In this document: positions 9,451-17,828 of the stretch, piece by piece
How the letters are laid out: every line of letters starts with the position of its first letter
How positions within the stretch are numbered: position 1 is the first letter of the stretch
Assembly: GCA_013335115.1 (NCBI GenBank)
Contig: JAAXWQ010000001.1
Span: 351,666 to 415,665 of the forward strand
Direction of reading: 5' to 3'
From: Chlorobiaceae bacterium
GTDB taxonomy: Bacteria; Bacteroidota; Chlorobiia; Chlorobiales; Chlorobiaceae
DNA: 64,000 nucleotides
The notes under the pieces: generated by a model
What the model saw: the letters and a program-made list of their open reading frames with translations, nothing else
Told to the model about the DNA's origin: nothing
The model's database searches: none
Made by a program: the position numbers and the translations under genes

Positions 9451-10176
9451 ATGCAGGCCCAGGGAGGAGATGCGGGCGCCGTGAACCACACGGTCGCCAT
9501 CGTGCTGGCTACCGGCAACCGCGACAAGGTGCGGGAGATCCGGCCGATGCTTGAAGGGCTCTCCCCCATGCTGAGGGTCTGGTCGCTCGCCGACCTCGGC
9601 CTGTCGGCTGATATCGAGGAGACCGAGCCGACCCTGGAGGGCAATGCCGGGCTCAAGGCCGCCGAGGTACTCCGGCTCGTCGCACCTCGTCTCGGCTGGT
9701 TCATCGCACTCGCCGACGACACCGGCCTGGAGGTCGACGCCCTCGGGGGCGCCCCCGGCGTCCGATCCGCAAGGTTTGCCCCCGTCCCCGAAGGCACTTC
9801 GCCCTCGTATGCACAGAATGTCGAGCACCTCCTCCGGTCCATGGCCGGCTTCGACGACCGCACCGCCCGGTTCAGGACGGTCATGGCCATGAAAGGCCGC
9901 CTGCCGTTGCCCGGCGGAGGCCTCATGCCCATCGACGAAACGGTCGACGGGCGCATCGAAGGCCGCATCACCAGCGAACGCCACGGCGAGGGCGGCTTCG
10001 GTTACGACCCCGTCTTCATGCCCGAGGGTTCATCCAGGACCTTCGCCGAAATGAGGATCGAAGAGAAAAACGCCATCAGCCACCGTGGCAGGGCCGTCAG
10101 CGCAGCCGCCGCCAGGATCCGGGAGCTCATGGCCCGATGCAGCTTCGAACCAACCCCTAACGCCATCCGCCCATGA
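9451..10176 (+). CDS. rdgB: dITP/XTP pyrophosphatase (RdgB/HAM1 family)
   Basis: A house-cleaning nucleotide pyrophosphatase that hydrolyses dITP, XTP and ITP to monophosphates. The family signature is clear: the N-terminal ATGNRDKVREI substrate loop, FIALADDTGLEVDALGGAPGVRSAR, the RTVMAMKG region, GEGGFGYDPVFMPEGSSRTFAEM, and ISHRGRA near the C-terminus. The ATG at 9451 gives 241 residues with an extra ~12-residue leader; an in-frame GTG at 9481 is an alternative start closer to family length. The stop codon overlaps the uppP start as ATGA, which implies translational coupling. Confidence 0.93.
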   Translation: MQAQGGDAGAVNHTVAIVLATGNRDKVREIRPMLEGLSPMLRVWSLADLGLSADIEETEPTLEGNAGLKAAEVLRLVAPRLGWFIALADDTGLEVDALGGAPGVRSARFAPVPEGTSPSYAQNVEHLLRSMAGFDDRTARFRTVMAMKGRLPLPGGGLMPIDETVDGRIEGRITSERHGEGGFGYDPVFMPEGSSRTFAEMRIEEKNAISHRGRAVSAAAARIRELMARCSFEPTPNAIRP

Positions 10177-11021
10177 ACCTCCTCCAGGCCATCGTCCTCG
10201 GCATCGTGCAGGGACTCACCGAATTCCTGCCGATCAGCAGTTCGGCGCACCTGCGCTTCCTGCCCGCGCTCCTCGGCTGGACAGACCCGGGGGCCGCGTT
10301 CACGGCCGTCATCCAGATCGGCACCCTCTTGGCGGTACTGATCTACTTCGCGAAGGACATCGCCTCGATTGCCGGGGCATTCGTCTCGGGGATCCTGAAG
10401 GGAAAGCCGCTTGACACGACGGAAGCCAGGACTGGCTGGATGATCATGGTCGGCACCATACCGATCGTGGTGTTCGGCCTGCTTTTCAAGAAGCACATCG
10501 AGACCACGCTCCGGTCGCTCTACTGGGTCAGCGCATCCATGATCCTGCTTGCACTCCTGCTGTCGCTCGCCGAGCACCACCTCCGCTCGAGGATGCAGCA
10601 GGGGCTTCGAGGCAAGTCGATCAGGGAGTTAGGGTGGATGGATGCGATCGTGATCGGCCTGGCCCAGGCCGTGGCGCTGATTCCCGGCTCGTCCCGTTCC
10701 GGCGTCACCATCACCGGCGGCCTGTTCATGAACCTCGACCGTGAAACCGCTGCACGCTACTCATTCCTGCTCTCCATCCCCTCGGTGTTCGCCGCCGGCA
10801 TCTTCGAGCTCTACAAGACCAGGGCCGAAATCATGGCCTCGACAGGGAACATGGCCGCCATCGCCGTGGCGTCTCTGTGCGCCTTCATCGTCGGCTACCT
10901 CAGCATCGCTTTCCTGCTCACCTACCTCCGCAGGCACACCACCACGGTCTTCATCGCTTACCGGCTGCTGGTCGGCACCTTGCTCATCGTGCTGATGGCG
11001 ACCGGAAGGCTGATGCCCTGA
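10173..11021 (+). CDS. uppP: undecaprenyl-diphosphatase (BacA family)
   Basis: Predicted 282-residue polytopic membrane enzyme that dephosphorylates undecaprenyl diphosphate to recycle the lipid carrier for peptidoglycan and O-antigen synthesis. Both catalytic motifs are present: GLTEFLPISSSAHL (about residues 14-27) and IPGSSRSGVTITGG (about residues 171-184), with roughly eight transmembrane helices. The ATG sits inside the rdgB stop (ATGA overlap). Overproduction of this family gives bacitracin resistance. The enzyme connects the isoprenoid genes in the window with the envelope genes. Confidence 0.95.
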   Translation: MNLLQAIVLGIVQGLTEFLPISSSAHLRFLPALLGWTDPGAAFTAVIQIGTLLAVLIYFAKDIASIAGAFVSGILKGKPLDTTEARTGWMIMVGTIPIVVFGLLFKKHIETTLRSLYWVSASMILLALLLSLAEHHLRSRMQQGLRGKSIRELGWMDAIVIGLAQAVALIPGSSRSGVTITGGLFMNLDRETAARYSFLLSIPSVFAAGIFELYKTRAEIMASTGNMAAIAVASLCAFIVGYLSIAFLLTYLRRHTTTVFIAYRLLVGTLLIVLMATGRLMP

Positions 11022-11156
11022 CACGATTTTTCCGGCAGGAGCCGCACTATCCTGCAACTTTCCGTCGAAAAAAAATATTGTATATCTAGTCAGCCCGCAG
11101 GGAAAATTTTGTTATATACTGAGATAGAAAAAACACACAAAACCAAACATTCGGCC

Positions 11157-12020
11157 ATGCCATACAGCTCGTCAGGTGTAGGGCATAATGGCTTTGATAG
11201 AGCAGACTTACACATACACACCAAATGTTCCGACGGAATATTCACCCCGGAAGAAATTGTCCTGAAAGCGGCCAGGGTCGGCTTGAAGGGCATCAGCATT
11301 ACCGACCATGATTCCGTCGCAGGCATCGACAAAGCAAAGCCATTAGCACAACAAACCGGCGTCGAGCTTATTCCCGGTGTAGAAATGAGCTCCGCCTACA
11401 AGGGGTATGACATACATATCCTCGGTTATTTCTTCGATTATCAGCACTCGGAGCTGAAACAGTACCTGGACCACTGCCGCCGTCTGCGCACCGAAAGGGC
11501 CGAACGGATGGTCCACAAACTGGCAAAGATGGGCGTCAAGATCGAGATCGAGCAGATCATCACGAAGGCCCAGAACGGCAGTGTGGGCCGCCCCCATATC
11601 GCAGCCGTGCTCCAGGACGGAGGCTTTGTCAAAAGTTTCAGCGAAGCGTTCAGCAAATACCTCGGTTCGCACAGCCCGGCCTACGTCAAGAGCATCGAAA
11701 CGCACCCCGAGGAGGTCATCAGGCTCATCAACGAAGCCTCAGGCCTGTCGTTCATCGCCCACCCGGCCCAGAACGTGCCCGACGAGATCCTCAGGCAACT
11801 CATCTCCTTCGGCCTCGACGGCCTCGAGATCATCCACCCGTCGCACGACACCTACCGGCAGAACTACTACCGGGAGATCGCCAACGAATACTTCCTGCTC
11901 TTCTCCGGCGGGTCGGACTACCACGGCCTGAAGGACCATGAGGACAACTTCGGCCATACCTGGATTCCCTACGAATGGGTTACCAAGATGAAAAGCCGCC
12001 TGCTCCCGGCAGACAAGTGA
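11157..12020 (+). CDS. PHP-domain metal-dependent phosphoesterase
   Basis: Predicted 287-residue PHP-fold protein of the TrpH/YciV type. Members that have been studied hydrolyse 3',5'-nucleoside bisphosphates or act as 5'-3' exoribonucleases (RNase AM). Metal-binding motifs are visible: DLHIHTKCSDG near the N-terminus, ITDHDS, a central GRPHIA, FIAHPAQ and the late GSDYHG. The ATG at 11157 is preferred over an in-frame TTG at 11109 because the extra residues are not family-like. There is no signal peptide. It stands alone between uppP and the transporter operon, and its exact substrate cannot be deduced. Confidence 0.83.
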   Translation: MPYSSSGVGHNGFDRADLHIHTKCSDGIFTPEEIVLKAARVGLKGISITDHDSVAGIDKAKPLAQQTGVELIPGVEMSSAYKGYDIHILGYFFDYQHSELKQYLDHCRRLRTERAERMVHKLAKMGVKIEIEQIITKAQNGSVGRPHIAAVLQDGGFVKSFSEAFSKYLGSHSPAYVKSIETHPEEVIRLINEASGLSFIAHPAQNVPDEILRQLISFGLDGLEIIHPSHDTYRQNYYREIANEYFLLFSGGSDYHGLKDHEDNFGHTWIPYEWVTKMKSRLLPADK

Positions 12021-12170
12021 TGGGCTTGCCATGCCCTTGATACATCGTGGTGCGGAACATTTTTTCGGAAGCACCCTGAAGAAAAGGCCAAGTTTTGGTA
12101 TACTTGCACCTCACGAGAATGTACCCGCGCACGGACGGGACCGATTTTTCGACGACCAGACGATGAAATC

Positions 12171-12968
12171 ATGCCGGTGACCAGCCCCTCCAACCTGAAA
12201 GAACAGGCCGAACTCAAGCTGAAGGATTTCCTTCTCACCATGCAGGAGTTCTTCTTCTTCGCGGTCCGGGCCTTCTCCACCATACCGAAGATCAAGCGAT
12301 ACTGGCGGGATGTCCTCGACCAGGCCCTCATCTGCGGCGTCGAATCGATCCCCATCGTTCTGGTCAGCGCAATCTCCATCGGCGGCCTCATGGCCATGGA
12401 GGTCGGCAACCTCCTCGAGGATTTCGGGGCGAAGACCATGCTGGGGCGCTCCACCTCCAACGCCGTACTGCGCGAACTCGGCCCCCTCCTGATGGGACTG
12501 ATGCTCGCCGCACGCTACGGCTCAAGGAACGGTGCCGAACTCGGCGCCATGCAGATATCCGAACAGATCGACGCCTTGCGCGCATTCGGCACCGACCCCA
12601 TCGCCAAACTGGTCATGCCGAGGCTGGTGGCCGCTTTGCTGATGTTCTTCCCCCTGGTTGCGCTTTCAGATTTCGCCGGACTGCAAACGGCGGCATTCGT
12701 CGCTGAACATTACCACAAGATCGATCCAGGGATATTCTGGAATTCGATCTACCCGAAACTTGCACCCAAGGACTTCGTCGTCACCTTCCTGAAGGCCCCG
12801 GTATTCGCCGTCATCATCACCCTGGTCAGCAGCTTCAACGGATTTTCCGCCCGTGGAGGCACGGCAGGCGTCGGAAGGTCGACCATCAAGGGGATCGTTG
12901 CCTCTTCAGGGCTGGTGCTGGTCGCCAACTTCTACGTCTCGAAACTCGTGCTCGATTTCATGCATTAA
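12171..12968 (+). CDS. mlaE: MlaE/YrbE-type permease of an MCE lipid transporter
   Basis: Predicted 265-residue inner-membrane permease of the MlaE (DUF140) family. It has an N-terminal amphipathic helix, about five transmembrane helices and the conserved ELGPLLMGLMLAARYGSRNGAELGAM segment followed by EQIDALRAFGTDP. In characterised systems, MlaE, the ATPase MlaF and a hexameric MCE protein move phospholipids between inner and outer membranes. Here the three genes follow in order (5-base and 23-base gaps), which supports a complete inner-membrane module. No mlaA, mlaB or mlaC homologue is visible nearby, so outer-membrane partners would lie elsewhere. Confidence 0.88.
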   Translation: MPVTSPSNLKEQAELKLKDFLLTMQEFFFFAVRAFSTIPKIKRYWRDVLDQALICGVESIPIVLVSAISIGGLMAMEVGNLLEDFGAKTMLGRSTSNAVLRELGPLLMGLMLAARYGSRNGAELGAMQISEQIDALRAFGTDPIAKLVMPRLVAALLMFFPLVALSDFAGLQTAAFVAEHYHKIDPGIFWNSIYPKLAPKDFVVTFLKAPVFAVIITLVSSFNGFSARGGTAGVGRSTIKGIVASSGLVLVANFYVSKLVLDFMH

Positions 12969-12973
12969 CGAAA

Positions 12974-13708
12974 ATGATCGAACTCAGAAACGTCACCCTG
13001 AAATACGGCGAGAAACTGATCCTCGACAAGGTCTCTCTGACCGTCCGGAATAACACCATCAAGGCGGTGCTTGGTCCGAGCGGCGTCGGCAAGAGCACCA
13101 TCATCAAGCTTATGCTCGGGCTGATCAAGCCGAACAGCGGCCAGGTGCTGGTCGATGGCGTGGACATCACCCCGATGAAGGAGGCCGAGCTCTACCCGAT
13201 ACGGCGCAAGATGGGCATCGTCTTCCAGGGCAACGCCCTCTTCGACTCCATGACCATCAGCCAGAACTTCAGCTTCTTCCTGAGGGAGAACCTGCGACTC
13301 CCCGAAGAGGAGATCGAACGCCGGGTCATGGAGCAGATCCGCTTTGCCGGCCTCGAGGGTTACGAAGAGCAGCTTCCCGAAAGCCTGAGCGGCGGCATGC
13401 GCAAGCGGGTTGCCATCGGCAGGGCACTGATCTTCAATCCCGGGACGATCCTTTTCGACGAACCCACGGCAGGTCTCGACCCGGTCAGTTCAAAGAAGAT
13501 CCTCAACCTGATCGCCGACCTCCGGAAGAACAGCAACCTCGGCGCCGTGTTCGTCACCCACATCATCGACGACGTGTTCGCCATCGCCGACGAAACGGCG
13601 GTCCTGTACCAGGGAAAGATCATTTTTGACGACCTGACCGGCAAACTGCACGAGTCCGACCATCCGTTCATCTGCTCCATCCTGTCGGACAAGATCCTCG
13701 AACTTTAA
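12974..13708 (+). CDS. mlaF: ABC transporter ATP-binding protein of the Mla/MCE system
   Basis: Predicted 244-residue cytoplasmic ATPase. Walker A GPSGVGKST is near residue 35, the signature LSGGMRKRVAIGRAL near residue 136, and Walker B ILFDEPTAGLDP near residue 162, followed by the switch histidine in VFVTHIIDD. The arginine-rich signature (LSGGMRKR) is typical of MlaF/Mkl-type ATPases. It begins five bases after the permease gene and powers lipid transfer through it. A strongly placed operon position makes the assignment firm; the transport direction is not readable from sequence. Confidence 0.9.
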   Translation: MIELRNVTLKYGEKLILDKVSLTVRNNTIKAVLGPSGVGKSTIIKLMLGLIKPNSGQVLVDGVDITPMKEAELYPIRRKMGIVFQGNALFDSMTISQNFSFFLRENLRLPEEEIERRVMEQIRFAGLEGYEEQLPESLSGGMRKRVAIGRALIFNPGTILFDEPTAGLDPVSSKKILNLIADLRKNSNLGAVFVTHIIDDVFAIADETAVLYQGKIIFDDLTGKLHESDHPFICSILSDKILEL

Positions 13709-13731
13709 TACCCCAAGATCCCGGACACAGC

Positions 13732-14589
13732 ATGAAAAACCTGAAAGAACTGAAATGGAGCGACCTGAAAACAGGCATCTTCTTCGTACTCGGGCTCGGG
13801 TTCGCAGCCTACCTCGGCCTGGTGATCGGAAAGAACACCAGCATGTTCACCGGCGTGACGACCATCAGCGTGATGACCAACAACGTCAACGGCCTGGCTG
13901 AAAACAACTTCGTCTCCGTCGCAGGCAAGAAGATCGGAACGGTCTCGAAGCTTAATTTCACCATGAAGCGCGACTCCCTTTACGTCATCGCGGACCTCAA
14001 GCTGCGGAACGAGTTCGCCGGACTGGTCACGAAGGACTCGAAAGCGACCATCCGTTCGCTGGGCATCCTCGGGGACAAATATGTGGACATCACCACCGGT
14101 AACGGGCCTTCGGTCAGGGAGGGGGACTTCATCCGGCTTGAAACCGATGACGGGCTTGCCGGCCTGACGTCGAACGCCAAGGAGACGATGGAAAAAATCA
14201 ACACCCTGCTCGACAACCTCAACAACGGCAAGGGACCGGCAGGACGCCTCATCTCCGACGAGAAGATGGGTAACGAACTGAACGAAACCATAGCCAACCT
14301 TCGCACAACCTCGGCCGAACTCTCAAAGGTCAGCACCGAGCTCTCGAAGGGGAATGGCCTCCTGCCAAGGCTGATGAAGGACAAGGCGCTGGCAGACAAT
14401 ACCGCCCAGACCCTCGAGAACCTGAAGGCCACCACCGCGAAGCTGAACAGCAACCAGGGCACGATCGGCAAGCTGAGCTCGGACCCTGCGCTGTACGACA
14501 ACCTGAACCGGACGATGAACTCGCTCGACTCGCTCCTGACCGACCTGAAGCGGAAACCCGGCAGATATGTCAAGTTCTCGCTCTTCTGA
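13732..14589 (+). CDS. mlaD: MCE-domain substrate-binding protein (MlaD type)
   Basis: Predicted 285-residue protein with one N-terminal transmembrane anchor (about residues 17-36) and a single MCE domain (about residues 39-120) in the periplasm, containing NGLAENNFVSVAGKKIGTV and RSLGILGDKYVDI. The remaining ~150 residues are helical and repetitive (TSAELSKVSTELSKGNG, ATTAKLNSNQGTIGKLSSDP), a tail common in longer MCE proteins. It is the third gene of the transporter operon. Its 3' end overlaps the next gene by 23 bases in another frame. Confidence 0.87.
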   Translation: MKNLKELKWSDLKTGIFFVLGLGFAAYLGLVIGKNTSMFTGVTTISVMTNNVNGLAENNFVSVAGKKIGTVSKLNFTMKRDSLYVIADLKLRNEFAGLVTKDSKATIRSLGILGDKYVDITTGNGPSVREGDFIRLETDDGLAGLTSNAKETMEKINTLLDNLNNGKGPAGRLISDEKMGNELNETIANLRTTSAELSKVSTELSKGNGLLPRLMKDKALADNTAQTLENLKATTAKLNSNQGTIGKLSSDPALYDNLNRTMNSLDSLLTDLKRKPGRYVKFSLF

Positions 14590-15748
14590 CCCCGGCCGGC
14601 GGAACCTGTCACCGGCGCTCCGCCGACTCGTCGCGGCCATCGTTGCCGTGGCCGCCATCCTGGGCTCGCGCCCTTCGGTGGCCTGCGCCACCGACTTCTC
14701 CCCTCTCGAAACGCTCATGCGGCGCGCCGTGGGTGACAGCGTCTTCCCCGGGGCAAGCATCGCGGTCATCCATCGGGGAAAGGTCGTGTTCCACCGTGCC
14801 TTCGGCCGCCTGACCTACGATCCACAGAGCGCGCCGGCCGACACCTCGACGATCTACGACGCCGCTTCCCTCACCAAGGCTGTAGCCACCACGAGCATTG
14901 CCATGCAGCTCGTCGAGCACGACTCCCTCGACATCAACACCCCGGTGAGCCGGTACCGTCCCGGCTTCGCCGCCAACGGCAAAGGCAGGGTAACCATCGG
15001 GCAGCTCATGCGCCACGTTTCGGGCCTGAGGGCGCACCGCTACTTCGCCGAAACCTGCAGGACGCCCGAGGAGGTGTTCCGGACCATCGACCGCGACTCC
15101 CTGACCTGCACGCCGGGCACGAAGACCGTCTACAGCGACCTGAACTTCATGCTGCTCGGCCGCATCGAGGAGGCGTTGACCGGAAAGAGCCTCGCCGCAA
15201 ACTTCCAGGCACGCTTCTCCGTGCCGCTCGGCATGACATCGACCATGTTCACCCCGGCGCCTGCCCTACGGCCCCGCATCGCCCCGACCGGTGAAGACGG
15301 CATGTGGAAGCTGGACCGACCCCGACCCCTGGTCAACGACCAGAACGCGGCCCTGCTCGGCGGCATCTCCGGCCACGCAGGACTCTTCACCACGACCGGC
15401 GACCTGGCGAGGATGGTGCGGATGCTCATGAACGGGGGGACATTCGACGGCAGGAGGTACCTGAAGGCCTCGACGGTGGAAACCTTCCTGAAGAAGGGCG
15501 ACGGGTCACGGGCGCTCGGATGGGACCTCGTCACGCCGGGTGGAGCCTCATCTGCCGGCTCGAAGTTCTCCGCATCGTCCTGGGGGCACCTCGGCTTCAC
15601 CGGGACGAGCATCTGGGTCGACCCCGAACGGGAGATCGCCGTCATCCTGTTGAGCAACCGCGTCTGGCCCAGCCCCGACAACATCAAGATCCGCAAGTTC
15701 CGCCCGGTGCTGCACGACACGGTCGTGGACTGTATCGACAACCCGTGA
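14567..15748 (+). CDS. exported serine hydrolase, class C beta-lactamase family
   Basis: Predicted 393-residue protein with a signal peptide (RR-containing N-region, hydrophobic AAIVAVAAILG, cut probably near SVACA). The penicillin-binding-type active site is visible: SxxK as SLTK near residue 100, a YxN-like YSDLNF near residue 189, and HLGFTG near residue 341 in the place of the KTG box. GGISGHAGLF is also typical of the family. Family members include esterases, D-amino peptidases and peptidoglycan hydrolases; I would not predict antibiotic resistance. The start overlaps the MCE gene by 23 bases, so it is probably the last gene of that operon. Confidence 0.85.
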   Translation: MSSSRSSDPGRRNLSPALRRLVAAIVAVAAILGSRPSVACATDFSPLETLMRRAVGDSVFPGASIAVIHRGKVVFHRAFGRLTYDPQSAPADTSTIYDAASLTKAVATTSIAMQLVEHDSLDINTPVSRYRPGFAANGKGRVTIGQLMRHVSGLRAHRYFAETCRTPEEVFRTIDRDSLTCTPGTKTVYSDLNFMLLGRIEEALTGKSLAANFQARFSVPLGMTSTMFTPAPALRPRIAPTGEDGMWKLDRPRPLVNDQNAALLGGISGHAGLFTTTGDLARMVRMLMNGGTFDGRRYLKASTVETFLKKGDGSRALGWDLVTPGGASSAGSKFSASSWGHLGFTGTSIWVDPEREIAVILLSNRVWPSPDNIKIRKFRPVLHDTVVDCIDNP

Positions 15749-15765
15749 GGGCTGAGCTCCCGGGC

Positions 15766-17718
15766 CTAAGCGAACAACCCCTGCATCGGCACGACGGGAA
15801 GCGCGGTCTGGCGGAGGGACTCCTTGGCGGAAATGGCGTTGGCGGCCATGCGCCCCGTGAACACGGCGGCCTCCATGAGGAAGACCGGCGCTTCGGTTCC
15901 CACCCAATCCCCGGCGAGGAAGAGGTTGGAGAACGGCGTTTCGACACCCGGACGTGAAGCGTGGTCCCCCGGCGCCCAGCGTGAGAAGTTGGACTGCATC
16001 ATGAAGATCTCGTGCAGGATCGTTGCTCGGCGGCTCTCAGGGAACATCTCGTACAGCTCGCGCAGCATCGCCTCCCGGATTTCGGCCTCAGGCCGGACCT
16101 GATCCGGCGCGATGGCGTAGGCGTGCAGTTCGGCCACGCAACCACCTGTTTTCCGGGCCCAAGCGGCGAACGGTTCCTGGAAGCTGGAGTAGAGGGAGAT
16201 GGAATCGGTATAGGTGTAACCGGAGACGGTGTAGAACGGAAACTTCGCCGATTTCAGCGGGCGATCCAACCAGACCCGCCACACCGCATACGGATCGGCC
16301 TCTCCGAGCGATGCCACCTGCGTGCCGAAATCGGGGTTCACGGCCCCGGCGTCACGGAGCAACGCCTTGGTCCCCCTGACATTGGCGGCCACGATGCAAT
16401 AGTCGCACGGCAGGGATTCCGGACCAGGCTCAACCGCCGGAACCGCATCCCCTGTCCCCCGCTCCAGCACGAGGAGATCCCCCTCCTCCCTGACCTGCAG
16501 CGAGGCGAGCGGGGCTTGGGGCGGACCGCCGACGGGGCGCCCTTCGTCGTCGAACCGGCCGGCGTGGCAAGGGCAGACCAGGCCGCCGGCCGTGTTGTCA
16601 GGCCTGACCGGGCAACCCATATGCGTGCAGCGGGCGTCGAAGGCCACCCACCCCGCCCCCCGGCGGGCAAGCAGCAGTGGCAAGCCCTCTTCTGACTGCA
16701 TCGCGTGCCATCCGGACGCCGGCACCTCAGCACTCGCGATAGTCGAGACAACTTCCGGCCCGGTGCCCGAAGCCCCCTCCAGCCGGATGGAAGCGACACG
16801 CCCTCCTTGCAGTTCAAGGCCGGCGACACGAGTGCCCTTCACGACCTTCACCCCCATGGAAAGGAGTTTGCGCTCGAGGGGATCGATGAGGCTGCTCATG
16901 CAGTCGCGCCTGGTGATCCTGAAACCGAGCCCCTCCGGGCTGCCCATGAAATAGAAGTGGAAATAGCGCATCGCCTCGGCGGCCGAGAGTGACTCCATCC
17001 GGTTCATGGTGGCGTCGGCGAATGGATGCAGCACCGTATCCACGAACGCAGGAAGCACCTTTCCCCGCTTGCAATAGGTCATGAAATCGATGTCGTCGTA
17101 CTCCCGGAAAGTGCTGCCGTAGCGGTAACGGAACATCTCGATGACCGGCCAGAGCCCGCGGTACTCCCTCAGGAAGGAGGCAATGTCGAGGGTGCGCGAC
17201 TGCTCGACGACCGAAAGGATGTTGAACGGAAAGAGTTTCGGGGTCTTGCCGAACACCTCGACCGCCTTGTCGTGGAACAGCACGGGATAGCCCGGCGACG
17301 GGGTGAACACGTCGGCGTGCACGCCTGCCGAAGCGAACATCCCGTTCAGGTTGTAGTACTGGTCGAAGAAGCCGTGGAAGCCGTGCTCGACCGGGAAAGT
17401 CTCTCCGAGGGCTTCGATGTTCCAGCCCGTCAGCTTGCCGCCGAGGGAGGAGGAAGCCTCGACGAGGGTAACCTCGAAATTCCTCTGCGCGAGCTCCATC
17501 GCCGCGCTGATGCCGGCAAGGCCGCCACCGACCACCACGGCACGCTTCGGCACCTTGAGCTTTTCGGGCAGGGATGAGGAAAGGTCCGCAGGGCCTTTGC
17601 CATACCACTCCTTCCTTGGCTGGTAGTAACCGATAAGGCCCGCAGTGCCTGCAGCAAAGACCCCCGCGCCGATACCGGCCCTTTTCATGAAAATCCTGAT
17701 AAAGTCGCGTCGATCCAT
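15766..17718 (-). CDS. crtU: FAD- and Rieske-containing carotenoid desaturase/methyltransferase, probable CrtU aromatic-ring synthase
   Basis: Predicted 650-residue protein. It begins MDRRDFIRIF followed by a hydrophobic helix, a Tat-like twin-arginine signal/anchor. Next is a phytoene-desaturase-type FAD site (VVVGGGLAGISAAMELA). Inserted in the middle is a complete Rieske domain: CTHMGC (Cys364, His366) and CPCH (Cys382, His385). The C-terminal part returns to the amine-oxidase fold and ends with a GDWVGTEAPVFLMEAAV dinucleotide-binding segment. This matches my memory of green sulfur bacterial CrtU, which turns the beta-ring of gamma- or beta-carotene into an aromatic phi-ring (chlorobactene or isorenieratene). 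crtC lies about 26 kb away. A CrtI-related isomerase is the main alternative. The ATG at 17718 is chosen because it starts the Tat motif. Confidence 0.75.
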   Translation of the reverse strand: MDRRDFIRIFMKRAGIGAGVFAAGTAGLIGYYQPRKEWYGKGPADLSSSLPEKLKVPKRAVVVGGGLAGISAAMELAQRNFEVTLVEASSSLGGKLTGWNIEALGETFPVEHGFHGFFDQYYNLNGMFASAGVHADVFTPSPGYPVLFHDKAVEVFGKTPKLFPFNILSVVEQSRTLDIASFLREYRGLWPVIEMFRYRYGSTFREYDDIDFMTYCKRGKVLPAFVDTVLHPFADATMNRMESLSAAEAMRYFHFYFMGSPEGLGFRITRRDCMSSLIDPLERKLLSMGVKVVKGTRVAGLELQGGRVASIRLEGASGTGPEVVSTIASAEVPASGWHAMQSEEGLPLLLARRGAGWVAFDARCTHMGCPVRPDNTAGGLVCPCHAGRFDDEGRPVGGPPQAPLASLQVREEGDLLVLERGTGDAVPAVEPGPESLPCDYCIVAANVRGTKALLRDAGAVNPDFGTQVASLGEADPYAVWRVWLDRPLKSAKFPFYTVSGYTYTDSISLYSSFQEPFAAWARKTGGCVAELHAYAIAPDQVRPEAEIREAMLRELYEMFPESRRATILHEIFMMQSNFSRWAPGDHASRPGVETPFSNLFLAGDWVGTEAPVFLMEAAVFTGRMAANAISAKESLRQTALPVVPMQGLFA

Positions 17719-17828
17719 GGTGCTGAATGTAGGGATTCGTGCGGATAATGAGCCCAATCCCTATATTTAACAATAATTACAGCTACCGCAAACCGTTCCG
17801 GACCTTTCGCCGGGCATCACCCTTGCCG

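Noticed and set aside
14567..15748. Calling the serine hydrolase a true beta-lactamase resistance gene
   Set aside because: The KTG box is HxG, and the family is mostly esterases and peptidases; the context is lipid transport, not resistance.
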